From the NCBI RefSeq assembly GCF_004337985.1, contig NC_043744.1:2392408-2456407 (forward strand): DNA of 64,000 bases. The letters are read 5' to 3'. Positions 50,043-61,604 of the stretch are shown here, piece after piece. The translations under genes were made by a program, and so were the position numbers. This DNA comes from Pyricularia pennisetigena (Eukaryota > Ascomycota > Sordariomycetes > Magnaporthales > Pyriculariaceae). Under the pieces are notes generated by a model. The model was not told the origin of the DNA and searched no databases. It worked only from the letters and a program-made list of their open reading frames with translations. How positions within the stretch are numbered: the stretch's first letter is position 1; each line of letters opens with the position of its first letter.

Positions 50043-53000
50043 TGGATGAGACAGTGCAGAACAAGTATGAGCAGTAAACATTTGAGGTACTCCGGCCATG
50101 TCATCGATCCGTCCCGTCAATCCTCGGGGGTGGGATGCTTAACGGTGGGCATAGACACGGAGCTACTTCACACCCTAAGCCACCGGTGTGGCTGTCAGAA
50201 AGTGATGACATGAGTTCTGGAGCAATTCTAGACGCAGGGAATTATTAGGCAGCAAAAATATTGCAGCACAAGGGAGGGATCCAAAATAAGTAAAAATAAA
50301 AAAAAATAAAATAAAAAGGGCCATACTGCTCAGCCAGCTCCATACTTAGCCATTATGTGCCGTAATGCTTATTTCCCTTTTGCGGTTGCCTATAAGCCGG
50401 GGGTATGTAGGTAAGGTAAAGAAATAAAATGTGTAAATTCAGGAGGTATTGTACACAGTGATTTTCGCCGTGGTCCCGCCGCCGACCGGTATGATGTTAA
50501 GTGACTAGTGATGGTTGGTACATTGAGGGCCATACTGCATGATAGACAAAGAGGTACATAACTAGATGTGTGTGGCAGTACAAACCTTGAGAAAAAAGAA
50601 GAAAAAAGGAGGTGAAATTGAAAGGAGAGTATTGAAAATCTCACGTGCAGCTAAAGGAGTGTCAGGCTCTCTCGAATACGCGCAAAACTACCGTGTTTGG
50701 AAAAGCGTGTCTGGAAATATCGAGCGTGAGATGGCGGGCTGTCTGATGTGTACATGGGAATAAAATGAAATGGAGGGTATGCTGTCTGTAGGTGAAGGAG
50801 AACAATTGCATTTTTTTTTCTTTTTTTTTTTTTCTCTCTCTTCTGGATATTGTTTGGGGGAGTGGGTCGAAAATCTTCCGCGATCCGCCAGTTTGGGTCT
50901 GCTGTACCACAGAGCAAAAAGTGCAAGACAAGGAGGGCAGCGTAAGGATGCGGAACAGGGGCAGGCTCCATGTCAGGGCTTGTGCAACGTCGGATTGGAC
51001 CTTTGTGCGGTATTGCCAGACAAGGTGCATCAATAAACCAATGTACTTGTATTTAGCAGGGTGTACCGTACTGTATGTATTCTTGGCTAAGAATAGGCGA
51101 ATCAGCGAACTCTAAAGCTAATATGGGGGTTAAAAGGTACAACAATCTGTGCCCTCCCGTAAGGCAGTTCACCTTGTCAGCAAGATACCCACTCAAACGC
51201 ACTCAGCAGCGCAGAAACTAAGGTGGGAAAGAGGCTGAGCCTGGCTCTGGTTGACTCAGATACAAGGCAATAAACAATACTATGGGGCACACGGGTTAAG
51301 CCTCCATCCCACCCACAGCCGTGCCTAGGTAGGTACAGTATTAGTATTGTAAGGTTGTTTTTAGTGACTTGTTGCACGCGGAGGTGCCGATTTTCTTGGG
51401 TTTCTACGGATGTTGGAGAGTTAGGATTGAGTAGGAGCCGACTGCCGTTGTACGTCCGTCCTCTATACACACCTTACTTACCGTACGTAGTATCTCCATA
51501 TTCCCCACCCATCCACATTCTCTTGTCACTGCAGCGCTTTTTTGCGCTGGGTCCCGACATTTTGACACATTTGCCACCGATATCAGGGTCGTATACTTTA
51601 TAAAGTAGGTACTTGGGTACATAGCCATAAAAGTCTCACAGCACTAAGGCCGCAAGTCTGCATGCGACGATCGTTACATGGGTTTTCCTGCTTCAAGCGT
51701 CATATTACTAACATCCAGTGACAAATCTTACCAGTAGCTTCTATATTTTTGTTCGTCATGATAACACAACGAACGACTCACCGTTTCTTGATTGTTGACA
51801 CCATATGAGCCACAAGCCAGTGATCGGCAGAACAAGCCGCGCTGCCTGAATATGCGTTTTGCAGCCAGAATGCTCCAAAAACGAACGACCAGCATGTAGA
51901 TCTGATCAGCAGCCTGTCGGCAATGTCCTTGCGGTAATGAGAACACAATGGCCACGACTTTATAGGAGCACCTACGCAATCAAGGCATCAAGGTAAATGC
52001 ATTTGATCCCTAAAATGGACAACAGCGGATATCAACGCAGAAATTGGCCTACAAGAACCAAAATTGGAGATGAAAACGGCCGTTGTGGTTAGCCAGTTGG
52101 TGATGTCTGTGCATGAACCAACGGGAAAACACTTTGGCAGCGGGTAGGCAAATAACGAAAAGGTGGAATCCGCCCGCGAATGCCAAGGATAGAATTAAAA
52201 GGCAAAAAGCTCAGATTGGCTACGGAGCACGAAAACGGCGTTCCGGAGATGGTTGACACCCCAATCCAGGGGTATTCGACGTTTGGTGGGTCCAGGTCTC
52301 TAGTCTAAGTACCGGTAGTAGTCGCTGGCTACACCCAGCGACGTAATTTGGCAGCCACGTGGAGTCGGGCGGCCAAAAGAGAATCCGTCTGATGTGTGCT
52401 GATGCGGTGCGGCAGGCGAAAGCCGGCGCCCTAATCTGTGAACGGAACAGGACCGGGGCTGTGCTATGCTATTATGGCAGCTCATTCTGCTGATGCTGTA
52501 TGGTCCTCGGGCTCGGTAACCCAATTCGCTCCTCGTGCGCAGTATGACCCATATTTCCAGACATTACTGCTGCTGTATGGTGTCGTTCTATACATAACCT
52601 TCTATGGCGTCTGGCTGCAGCGAGGTCATGTTCTCACTCCGGTCCTACCCATACATAGATCAGAATAAGAGTCATCCGTCTATATTGGGAATCTATCTAC
52701 CTAAGGTAAGGTAGGTAGTCATCATTTTTGGCAAGCCTGGAAATAGTAACCGTTTGCCGACATGTCCGGTAAGTGTGCTCGTGCCGGATTTTCGGAGATA
52801 TTAACTCCCAAGACGGTAAGTTGTTGGATGGCATGTTACTGATTGATTTGTGTGGTGGTACTGGGGCTTATTGAGTTTACTGGTAAGAATGCAGAACCGA
52901 GGTGTGGTGGAGAGCGGATTCATGGCAGCAGGAAGGAGAAAAAGGAAAAAAAAAAAAAAAAAAGACGTTACCGCCATACGTAATGAATGTACAGTAGTGC

Positions 53001-54060
53001 GGTGGATACCTTATTCTTCCTGGTTACACTACCCTGAGTACCCTAGCTATCTTCGGTACCCAACCGAGGACGGCTTCCCTCATTGGAAGCCTTGCGACAA
53101 GGTGCCTGAACTTCTGCGCTTGTCAGACGTGCATTCCATTTTCTCACTCAGATTCCGACACCACCTGCACCAAGACCAAGACAAAAGATGACGCCCGCCC
53201 GCCAGAAACAATGGAGCCCCCACTGAACAGATAGCGTCGCTTGTTTTTGCCAGAATGGTCAGGTGGGTTCTCACCGAGTCCCTTGGGCAAGAGGCGCAGC
53301 CAGCCCTATGGGGGCTATTTTTCTGCTGTAACCCTTCAATGGCTGAGTCTTGGCGATTGCTTGCGATCTGGAGCCACGTTGTCGGCATCCATTCAGCTCG
53401 GAGGAGGGGGATGGATTCGACTTTTGTCTCAATAGGGTTCTCGGCATCGCGCCGGCGACCCGGGGACTCGTCATGCACACGCATGTGGCCGGCTGAAGTC
53501 TAGGTCTGGTCGGTTACACCTGTTTCCTGCTGACCATCACACCTGCCGCTTGCCACCTGCTGTTGCCACAGGGCGCTAGTACCTGGACTGAATCACTCCA
53601 GAACGCTCTTCATCTCGCCTGGCATAGATTCATTGGGGGCCGAATTCTATCAGGACAAACGTCTGATTGCTGTCGTCCAGCCTCCCTCCAAGCCTCCGAG
53701 CCACGAGACCCAAGAAATGCCAACATCTCGCTTAACATCTTGCTGCCTTGTGTCGTCCTGAACAAACTTCCGTCTTATCCGAGAACATGGCGAACCTTTG
53801 CGTCTGCATCACACCGGAAGACGACCTCTCCTGCTGGCCGGATTAATGACCCCCGGCGCAGACGACTTGTCTGTAAGAGAAGAACACCCAAGTGGCCCCC
53901 CAGATGCGAATAGAGGCAATTCGAAATGAAGCTATTCACGTAGCCTCGCACCGCCAGGGTGACTCTTGTCCACCCCAACTATCGCATCGCTTCTTCGGGC
54001 CGGTGGGGGCCAGGATGCTGTGCCACAGGGGCGGAGTAGATTGACCGAGACTGGCACCGT

Positions 54061-54071
54061 NNNNNNNNNNN
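54061..54071. other. Assembly gap (11 N)
   Basis: A run of 11 undetermined bases. Its true length is unknown. Confidence 0.99.
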
Positions 54072-55508
54072 CAAAGCAAAGAACACGCGTATACGGTGCT
54101 TGCTTCGCTCTGTAAGGTATGTAGTTGGTCTGCCCGCACCATGCCACATGTTGACATCACGCACGTCCGTGGCGTATGAGCGAATTTTTTTTTTTTTTTT
54201 TTTGTAAAAATCAAACCTGCACCTCAAGCTGGTCTGAAACCTAGACTGTTATGTCTACATTGTTCTACAGAGCCTCACCGGTGACCGGGGTGCTGGCAGC
54301 TGATCCCTCGGACTATCTTCACCAGAGCATATTCCGCGTTTGCCTTGCAAGGCTGATCGACGGACGCAAATGATCACCTGATTTTCATCTGTGTCGTACT
54401 CTACTTGAGTCGGACGAATAGGCTTGTCTTGAAGCCTATCGGAAACAGTTGCGAGGGCTCTCACTGCATACGAGCCATAGCAGATACGGCTAGAAATGCT
54501 TGTTGCCACAACATCCATTGGGGATATATGCAGTAAAAACCTCCAACTAAAGCGGCGAAAGGCAGCTGGAGCGTGGGAAAGCTGGGGATGATGCGTTTGG
54601 TTCGTCCTCGCATAATATTATAAGATTACTTGCAGCAGGCTTCGACCCTACTTGGGTAAATAAAAATGTGAAGCTCAGAACGGCAGCTCGGAAACGGGAC
54701 TTCGGAAAAAGCAACCCGGACAAAGTGTCGGGTGAGAACAAGTGCTACTTGAAGCGGCTCCCCTTCGCGGCCATACTTATTCTGGTACACTACCTCAAGG
54801 ATCAGGCGCTATATACAAGAAATTTTGAGCACCTTGTTGCTATTGAGATGCTTCATCTTGAAGACATGTTTTCCATGGTTACGCCTCCTTTGCGCCAAAG
54901 TCTTTTCTCACTGGTTTGGCCCCTGACCAGATGGATCTATGACACTACATCGGTTGGCGAGTATCGCCCCAGGAGCAGGACCAGTGCCACAAGAGTACGA
55001 AACAGGACCTGATTTATCACATCGAGAATCTGGCGACTAAGCTAGTGACTCTGTAAAGAGTGCCTTTGATTGGCTTCCCAAGGCAGCTGACGACGAGCGC
55101 ATGGACAACATGTGGTTCTCGCAATCCCGAAACTGGGATCCCCGTACAACGGATCAGGATTGTTTCCAACCACAGAGTGCTCATCACGCTGGCAGGAGGC
55201 GTCGCTCATCCGATGAGGTTCCGAACGTTACTTTATCTCATCGCTAGCTACCATGCTCATCGCATTGGAATAGAGAGTGTCGGTGTAGTGCTCGTGCCAA
55301 TTTTATCTTATACCTGGTTCCTACAGCTAAGCCAGGGCTTCAACAACGCCATCTATGATGCTACGCACCTTTTTCACCTATTGCCGAATGCCAAAAGTCG
55401 CTGTTAGCAGGGGTTGATGGAGGGAAACACCTTCAAGCTCCACAACAGGGAAATGGTGATGGATAACGCGCTGCTCAACACAAGGGCCTGGCCAAGTCAC
55501 CCCCAGCT

Positions 55509-55519
55509 NNNNNNNNNNN
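55509..55519. other. Assembly gap (11 N)
   Basis: A second run of 11 undetermined bases, only 37 bases beyond the stop codon of the GH18 gene. Together the two gaps bracket about 1.4 kb. Confidence 0.99.
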
Positions 55520-55556
55520 ATGGTAGCTGAGGCAATAATCTCCTGATTGTGTGATA

Positions 55557-56666
55557 TCAAGGAGACGCCGGCGTTTCCCTTCCGTCCGAGTGATACTCAA
55601 AGTCATGCGGTACGGGCGCGTCGCCTCCTTTCGAGTCATCTGGGTCTGCCTCCATAACCGTCGCAGCAGCCTTCCTACTCTCTGCCTGCTCATTTTGCCT
55701 TGGCCTCTCCTCCCTCTCCCTACGGGCCTCGCTTGCCACCGAGTCAAGCACGTGCTGCTCTTGGGGCGCGACGGCGCGGTCGCCCCTGAGCAGCGCCGTC
55801 ATGAACATGGCCCATTCCCAGGGCTTCTCCTCGCCGCCCGGCAAGCTGTTGAAGTACTCCCAGCCCATGACGCCTCCAAAGTCGGCGCGGCGGCCGAGCA
55901 GGATTGGGAGCACGGACGCCAGCATCTCCCAGGGCACCCAGCCGCTGCCGTTTGCCGGGTTGGTCACGAGGCCGACGACGACCTTGTTGGCGGGGAATCG
56001 GCCCCTGGATATGATCATCTCGTACATGACCGGGTTGCTGCAGTCGCCCCAGCCGCAGTAGAACTGGACGTTGTACCAAGAGATCTCGTGGCCCCTGGCG
56101 GCGTGCAGGGCGTCGTAGCCAAAGCCCGAGAGGTTCCGGCGCGGGTCGTGGTCGCCCAGCAGCGCCGCGGCCACGGGGGCCATGGTGATGATGAAGTCGC
56201 GGCCAAAGTCGGCGCGGAGGCGGTCGATGAGACGCACTATGCCCGGCAGTGACATGGGCTCCTCGACGTCGAGGTCCAGGCCCTCGAGGGCGTGGGTCTT
56301 GACCATGTTGTGCAGCGCGGCGTAGTACCTCTCGAACTGGGCCTGGTCGGCGTCCAGGCGCTCGTAGGAGCCGCGGGCGTGCCCTCCCAGCATGCCGAGG
56401 ATCTTGACCCCGGAAGCCTGGAGGATGCGCATCTCGGCCCACATGGTTTGGTAGCGCTCGTGGCCTGGGTGGTGGTCGTTGAGCGTGATGGCGTCCGGGT
56501 CCTCGTTGAGGTGGATGGCGGCGACGATGACGTGCGTCACGCTCACGCCGGGTTCCCTGATGAGGGGCAGGACTGAGACGGGTTTGCCATCGCGGGTGTG
56601 CGTGGTTTGGAAGTATGTTATGATGCGAGGCAGGTGTGGACCTGCGGTTGATGGAATGGGCGGCAT
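55557..56666 (-). CDS. GH18-family protein without signal peptide (369 aa)
   Basis: An intronless gene for a glycoside hydrolase family 18 TIM-barrel protein. These enzymes cleave chitin or N-acetylglucosamine-containing glycans. Visible family features are RIITYFQTTH (beta1), VTHVIVAAIHLN (beta2), GVKILGMLGG (beta3, SxGG-like) and HALEGLDLDVEEP (beta4). The last corresponds to DxxDxDxE with Glu in place of the first Asp; the catalytic Glu and the nearest Asp are present. DFIITMAPVAA (beta5), ISWYNVQFYCGWGDCSNP (beta6) and GGVMGWEYFNS (beta8, with Trp) follow. The last ~65 residues are charged and unrelated to the barrel. There is no signal peptide, so it may act inside the cell on imported oligosaccharides or glycoprotein glycans. 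The substrate is not known. Confidence 0.88.
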   Translation of the reverse strand: MPPIPSTAGPHLPRIITYFQTTHTRDGKPVSVLPLIREPGVSVTHVIVAAIHLNEDPDAITLNDHHPGHERYQTMWAEMRILQASGVKILGMLGGHARGSYERLDADQAQFERYYAALHNMVKTHALEGLDLDVEEPMSLPGIVRLIDRLRADFGRDFIITMAPVAAALLGDHDPRRNLSGFGYDALHAARGHEISWYNVQFYCGWGDCSNPVMYEMIISRGRFPANKVVVGLVTNPANGSGWVPWEMLASVLPILLGRRADFGGVMGWEYFNSLPGGEEKPWEWAMFMTALLRGDRAVAPQEQHVLDSVASEARREREERPRQNEQAESRKAAATVMEADPDDSKGGDAPVPHDFEYHSDGRETPASP

Positions 56667-57161
56667 TGTAGGGTTGGGGATTTATAGGCTGTATGTAGCA
56701 CAAGCCCGATTTGTAGCCAAGGTACCGTGGCTGTACCTATACCTTGCTCGACCTCGACCTGGTACCAACGGAGTCGCCGGGGTCTTCTGTTTCTGGGACG
56801 GATGTATAACTACAGTGTAAAACGTGCGCTGTAAATGTAGTTGGTCCCTCGTTTGTAAATAAGGGTACCTGGGTGTGGTCGCGGTTGATTCCAAGTTTCG
56901 ACCTAGTACTGTACCTCGGGTTTACATTTTTCATATTGAATTGATTTGTCTTTGGTGATTATAGTGATGATGAGGGAATATCGCAGACTTGGGACCCTAA
57001 CCCAGCAACAAGCTGAGCAAATTGACAAATGGCATTCCCATTCAGGTTTAAAAATCAAGTGGGGTTAAAAGTAAACAGCCACTGGAACTTGGTCTTTGGT
57101 GCTTTGCTAAATTTTGACAATTGAAAATCGCTGAAACCTCAACCTCGTTTTCTCTGTTTGT

Positions 57162-57216
<55 letters not shown>

Positions 57217-57247
57217 CACACTCGCATGCAGTTACCCATGCGTTAAT
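56667..57247. other. Spacer between the GH18 and CoA-transferase genes
   Basis: About 580 bp with the GH18 promoter and the 3' flank of the CoA-transferase gene. It contains the (AT)n microsatellite at 57167-57210. Confidence 0.55.
57167..57210. repeat. (AT)22 microsatellite
   Basis: Twenty-two uninterrupted AT units, 38 bases beyond the CoA-transferase stop codon, so probably inside its 3' UTR. It can form a self-complementary hairpin in RNA. Confidence 0.9.
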
Positions 57248-58987
57248 TCACCTAAAGTTTACACTCTCCGCCTTCTCATGCCCGTACGGCACACTCGGCG
57301 TCCTCCACTCAGGCGTTGCGTCCTTTTCGCCCTCAAGAGTGACAATGGGTCGTAGGATGCTCACGCTCTTGCCGTCAAAGGCACTGCTCGGGAAGCTCTG
57401 GAAGAATTTGCCATCGGGCTTCAGGTAGTCGCCGAGCACCCGCTTCCATCCGTCATAGACGGTGACTAGCAGATCCAAGACGTGATGCTGGCCCCTCATC
57501 TCGGCCCACCCGAATCGTCGCCTGCACTCCTCCACGGTGCTCTCCGGGTACAGCCCAATCTCCTCGGTCAGTGCGTACGCGTTGACCTGCGTGAGGCTCG
57601 CGTGCGCCCGGTAGCTCCCGCCCTCTGTGGCCCTGCGCTTGAGGCCTAGCATGGCGCCCACGGCGCCGATCACGCCCGTCGTCATGTCGGAGACTGGCAA
57701 GCTGGGGAGGACCGCTTCCCCGTCTGGGATCAGGCCCTTGAGCGAACGGCCGGTAACGTACGCCGAGCCGGCCGCCGCGTCAGCAATCTGCTGCCATCCC
57801 GGCCGCTCCGCGTAGTACCCGTCTGGACCGTAGCAGTTCTCGTTGACATAGACGACGCCCCGGCCGCGCTCGCCGGCCATCTTGAGGAGGTCGTTGAGGC
57901 CGAGCCCGAACTTGGAGAGTTTGCTGATTCGGAAACCGTTGATGAAGACGTCGCAGTCACTCACGAGCTTCTTGAGCGTGGCCGCCTCGTCCGGCTTGCG
58001 CAGGTCGATCAGGGTGGTGCGCTTGCCGGCGTTGAGACTGAGCTGCATGATGTTGATGTCGCGCAGGTGAGGCGCGTTGATGCGGATCACATCGGCGCCG
58101 TAGGCAGCCAGGATTGTGCCGATCTCGGGGCCGGCAATGACTCTCGTCATCTCAACGACCTTGACGCCTGCCAACGGCCGCCTGTCGTTGGGTTCCAGCG
58201 GCGGGAAGGCCACTGCGGGAGTTGGTATGGCGTGATCCTGCTTCTCGACGTCGACAACTGGGTGGCGGGCGAGCGAGCGACCCATCTCGGACTCACGCCA
58301 CTCTTTGGGAGTGAAGCAGATGCTGCCACAGGCTCCATTGCGGAGGTTGGTCAGCTCAAGCTCTTCCGGGCTCATCTTGCTTGTATGCTTGGTGATGATA
58401 TCGGCAGCCTCCTCGGCAGAGGAAGCCTTGACTGCTTCCGGGTCAATGCCAATGGAACGCAGCATCTGCTCTGCGTCCATGCTGCCGTGTAAGGAGTACC
58501 AGCGGTTGGGGTCACTTGTTGGGTACAGGCCTGTTGTGCGGTACTTGAGCGGCGTGTCGGTCCAGCCCTGCTCCCAGTTGGGCAGGAGCTTCTTCATCTC
58601 ACCCTGCTTTGTGAGGGTCATGGCCTCGGTACCGTCCAGGAAGACTGTCGCAATGCAGCCAAACCACATGGCGACTTGTGTGGTGTTGACCGTCATCTGC
58701 CTGGATGGGTTTGGTGCGCCGCGCAGAGCAAGAATCTCGTCCGCCAGGACGCCGGTCATTGCATGTAATGCCGCCGCCACTGAGACGGCCTTGATCGGCC
58801 CCGGCATCACGGGAAGCGGCTCGCCCTCGAAACGAACCTTGTCGAGGACATTGCTGTCTTGTGTGAAGCCTGGTGTTTGTGAGGCGAGCAGGCGGAAGAT
58901 GCGGGCTGTGTCCTCGGGTACTGGAGTAAAGGTCTGATCGGTGTAAGTGCCCGGCCCATATACGTCTGGAATCTTGTCGGACGTCAT
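57248..58987 (-). CDS. Class III CoA-transferase (CaiB/BaiF family), 579 aa
   Basis: Members move CoA between carboxylic acids; the group includes formyl-CoA, carnitine and alpha-methylacyl-CoA enzymes. The gene is intronless. ATG 58987 opens MTSDKIPDVYGPGTYTDQTF, whereas the frame is open upstream without a plausible start. The N-terminal ~280 residues hold a first, degenerate CoA-transferase-like half (AVSVAAALHAMTGVLADEIL; VAMWFGCIATVFLDG). The second half has the typical core: PLAGVKVVEMTRVIAGPEIG, LAAYGADVIRIN, NAGKRTTLIDLRKPD, CDVFINGF and LPVSDMTTGVIGAVGAMLGL. Length and the doubled arrangement match fungal homologues. The substrate is unknown. It diverges from the hydroxyacyl-CoA dehydrogenase gene over 1.07 kb, so the two may share regulation. 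Confidence 0.9.
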   Translation of the reverse strand: MTSDKIPDVYGPGTYTDQTFTPVPEDTARIFRLLASQTPGFTQDSNVLDKVRFEGEPLPVMPGPIKAVSVAAALHAMTGVLADEILALRGAPNPSRQMTVNTTQVAMWFGCIATVFLDGTEAMTLTKQGEMKKLLPNWEQGWTDTPLKYRTTGLYPTSDPNRWYSLHGSMDAEQMLRSIGIDPEAVKASSAEEAADIITKHTSKMSPEELELTNLRNGACGSICFTPKEWRESEMGRSLARHPVVDVEKQDHAIPTPAVAFPPLEPNDRRPLAGVKVVEMTRVIAGPEIGTILAAYGADVIRINAPHLRDINIMQLSLNAGKRTTLIDLRKPDEAATLKKLVSDCDVFINGFRISKLSKFGLGLNDLLKMAGERGRGVVYVNENCYGPDGYYAERPGWQQIADAAAGSAYVTGRSLKGLIPDGEAVLPSLPVSDMTTGVIGAVGAMLGLKRRATEGGSYRAHASLTQVNAYALTEEIGLYPESTVEECRRRFGWAEMRGQHHVLDLLVTVYDGWKRVLGDYLKPDGKFFQSFPSSAFDGKSVSILRPIVTLEGEKDATPEWRTPSVPYGHEKAESVNFR

Positions 58988-60056
58988 GATGTCTTGAGGT
59001 ATGTGTATGATGACTGTAGGATGTATTGATATGCTATTTTTGGTTCTGTTTGAATAGGGTTTAAAAAGAACTTGTAAAGGTAAGTTGATGAGATGAAGAT
59101 TTGGGTCATGCCAAACCAACTGGGATACTGTCGTTCTCTTATATGTTTTTATTTTGTAATGCGGACTACATATGCTTAGACACATCCGCGTTGACCTGCA
59201 TCGTCCCCGAAAAGAAGCCGTCTCGGAGTTTCTAATCAAGCTCATCATCATACACGCTTGCCTTACCCACCTCAGGCTGCCCAAAAGCAGTGATGCAGAT
59301 AGCCCCATATGAAAAGTACCATGATCCTAGAATTTCTTCCCTACTACGTGATAGTTCCGTCTTAACGTCATCCTTTGTTTTTCAACTTTGATTAACTATG
59401 GCGGACTAAATTCCGAAATTAACAGTGTCCGGTGTCAAGTTGCGTCTCAATATTCACCGAGGTGGATATCAGGGTCGCCTTTGCAGCAACCTTGTTTCCG
59501 TTTCAGTCCAGTATTTTTTTTTTTTCTTTTTTTTCCTTCGAGACATTAAGTCCTCGGGTGAAGCCGCTCATCGAGACCCAGCCTGCGGAGCGGGTGCATG
59601 AGTCGCCAGCCCTTTTTGTCCTACCGCTTGTTATTTCCGACCTGACCCTCCGGTTTTGAGATGGCGGAATATAAGCCGCCATATTGCCTAATGCGGTATG
59701 TTTTTCTAGAATCGGCAATCGCTACTAAATAATCATGGCAACACTTGCATCATATGGATCTGATCTGATCCATAGTGCCGGATTTCTTGGGGCATCCCGG
59801 CGACGGATGCGATTTCAGGGTCTTTGATGATATAATTTCAAGAATCAGCACCAACGCCACCGTCGGAGTGTGCAGTGGAATGTAATAAAACTAGCAGTCG
59901 ATTATATGGATAGTTAAAAGTCGTGCTGCCGCTGTGAATATCAACTTTAACTCCTCGCTGACTAGCCTAGAATACTGCCTGAATCTATCTACCTAATCTA
60001 CAAGAGCTACGATATCTACACGCAAACACATTGTACCTACAGACCACTTGATAAAA
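58988..60056. other. Divergent promoter region (CoA-transferase / hydroxyacyl-CoA dehydrogenase)
   Basis: 1.07 kb between two genes transcribed apart. It carries a T-rich stretch at 59513-59534 and the repeated CTATCTACCTAATCTAC near 59985-60002. No gene is recognised inside. Confidence 0.55.
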
Positions 60057-61049
60057 ATGGCAGACATCAAAAGAGTAGCAATCATTGGCTGCGGCTCCAT
60101 CGGTGCATCATGGGCCGCTCTTTTCCTCGCACAAGGTCTTGAGGTCTCGGCATTCGACATCAACCCTTCGGCAGAGTCGTTCCTCCGGGAGCTCGTCACC
60201 GACGCATTACCGGTGCTCTCATCGCTGGGCCTTGTCAAGAGAGCCCAAGCAACCGCGGCGGATATCAAATTCACAACATATATGGCCACTGCCCTCAAGG
60301 ACGCCGACTTTGTACAAGAAAACGGCCCCGAGAGGTTAGACTTCAAGCAGAAACTCTTCCGCGAGGTCGCCCATCTCGTCGGCCCAGACACCATAATCGC
60401 GACGAGCAGCAGCGGGCTGACGTGCTCGAGCATCCAGCAGGGGCTTAAGGCGCAGCACAAACCTGAGCGGGTGGTGGTAGGCCACCCGTTCAACCCGCCA
60501 CACCTCATCCCTCTCGTGGAGGTGGTGGGCGGGGAGCAGACGTCCCAAGAAGCGATCAGCAGGACGATGGGCTTCTACGAGGACGTGGGCAAGAAGGCGG
60601 TGCATGTCAAGAAGGAGGTGGTCGGGCACGTGGCCAACCGGCTGCAGGCGGCGCTGATGCGCGAGGTCATGCACCTGGTGCAGGAAGGCGTCGCCGACGT
60701 GTCCGACATCGACCGCACCATGTCCAACGGGCCCGGCCTGCGGTGGGGTGTCATGGGCCCCAGCATGCTGTTCCACCTTGGCGGTGGGCAGGGCGGCATC
60801 GAATACATGGCCGACCACCTGCTCGAGCCCATGATGAGCTGGTACGCGCGGGAGGATCCCAAGGTCGACGACGAGCTCAAGCGCAAGTGGGTCGAGGGGA
60901 CCAAGGCCGCGGTGGATGGGAGGGAGTACAGGCCCCTGACCAAGCAGCGGGACGAGGAGATTGTGAGGCTGCTGAACGTCAGGCGGGAGTGGGATGGGTA
61001 TGCCGAGGCTTGTAGGATGGCGTCTGCTTCCGAGGCGGGGAAAGCCTGA
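60057..61049 (+). CDS. 3-hydroxyacyl-CoA dehydrogenase family protein (330 aa)
   Basis: A NAD-dependent dehydrogenase of the family that includes L-gulonate 3-dehydrogenase (lambda-crystallin), carnitine 3-dehydrogenase and 3-hydroxybutyryl-CoA dehydrogenase. Intronless. ATG 60057 opens MADIKRVAIIGCGSIGASWA, with the dinucleotide motif GxGxxG at residues 11-16. Asp34 at the end of beta2 (VSAFDIN) indicates NAD rather than NADP. Catalytic elements are ATSSSGLT, GHPFNPPHLIPLVEVVGG (His near 143) and the C-terminal helical domain (VANRLQAALMREVMHLVQEGVADVSD; GPGLRWGVMGP). The GPGLRWGVMGP ending and short length point to the hydroxyacid (gulonate/carnitine) branch rather than beta-oxidation, but this is inference. 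Confidence 0.9.
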   Translation: MADIKRVAIIGCGSIGASWAALFLAQGLEVSAFDINPSAESFLRELVTDALPVLSSLGLVKRAQATAADIKFTTYMATALKDADFVQENGPERLDFKQKLFREVAHLVGPDTIIATSSSGLTCSSIQQGLKAQHKPERVVVGHPFNPPHLIPLVEVVGGEQTSQEAISRTMGFYEDVGKKAVHVKKEVVGHVANRLQAALMREVMHLVQEGVADVSDIDRTMSNGPGLRWGVMGPSMLFHLGGGQGGIEYMADHLLEPMMSWYAREDPKVDDELKRKWVEGTKAAVDGREYRPLTKQRDEEIVRLLNVRREWDGYAEACRMASASEAGKA

Positions 61050-61282
61050 GACGAGGGGTATCCGTTTCTACATTAGTTGTTGGGGCAGGCACATTGATAA
61101 CTACCGAGTATGTCTATGTACTTTTCGTTAAAACAAATATAACAATTCCAATATCAATGTGTAAAGCCAAATTGGGTACCGAGACGATCTGAAAGGATTC
61201 CACTTTTCTTGAATTTGTACCTTCTTTGTATAGCCATGGAACGATTCCGCTGCCTTGGAATCAAGAGATAAGATGAAAGAAA

Positions 61283-61604
<322 letters not shown>

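Larger units (their letters stand above)
49872..55556. other. 5.7-kb gene-poor region with two assembly gaps
   Basis: No gene with a recognisable domain was found on either strand. It holds A/T homopolymers (near 50812-50834, 52948-52962 and 54185-54203), TACCTAGGTAGGTAC-like repeats near 51324-51337 and 52700-52719, and N runs at 54061-54071 and 55509-55519. From about 53540 to 55400 base composition looks more coding-like. Interrupted frames occur there (for example a plus-strand stretch reading FDWLPKAADDERMDNMWFSQ near 55065-55125), but stops break them. They may be relics of a decayed gene or transposon. Confidence 0.55.

Noticed and set aside
50566..53503. Numerous 60-110 codon frames in the gene-poor region
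   Set aside because: Low-complexity or unpatterned, no motifs, inconsistent with each other on both strands.
54668..55407. Two plus-strand frames (114 and 115 codons) between the N gaps
   Set aside because: No family recognised, poor continuity and broken by stops. Kept only as possible relics in the gene-poor region finding.
55551..56252. 233-codon plus-strand frame opposite the GH18 gene
   Set aside because: Antisense shadow with no recognisable domain; the minus-strand frame has the GH18 signatures.
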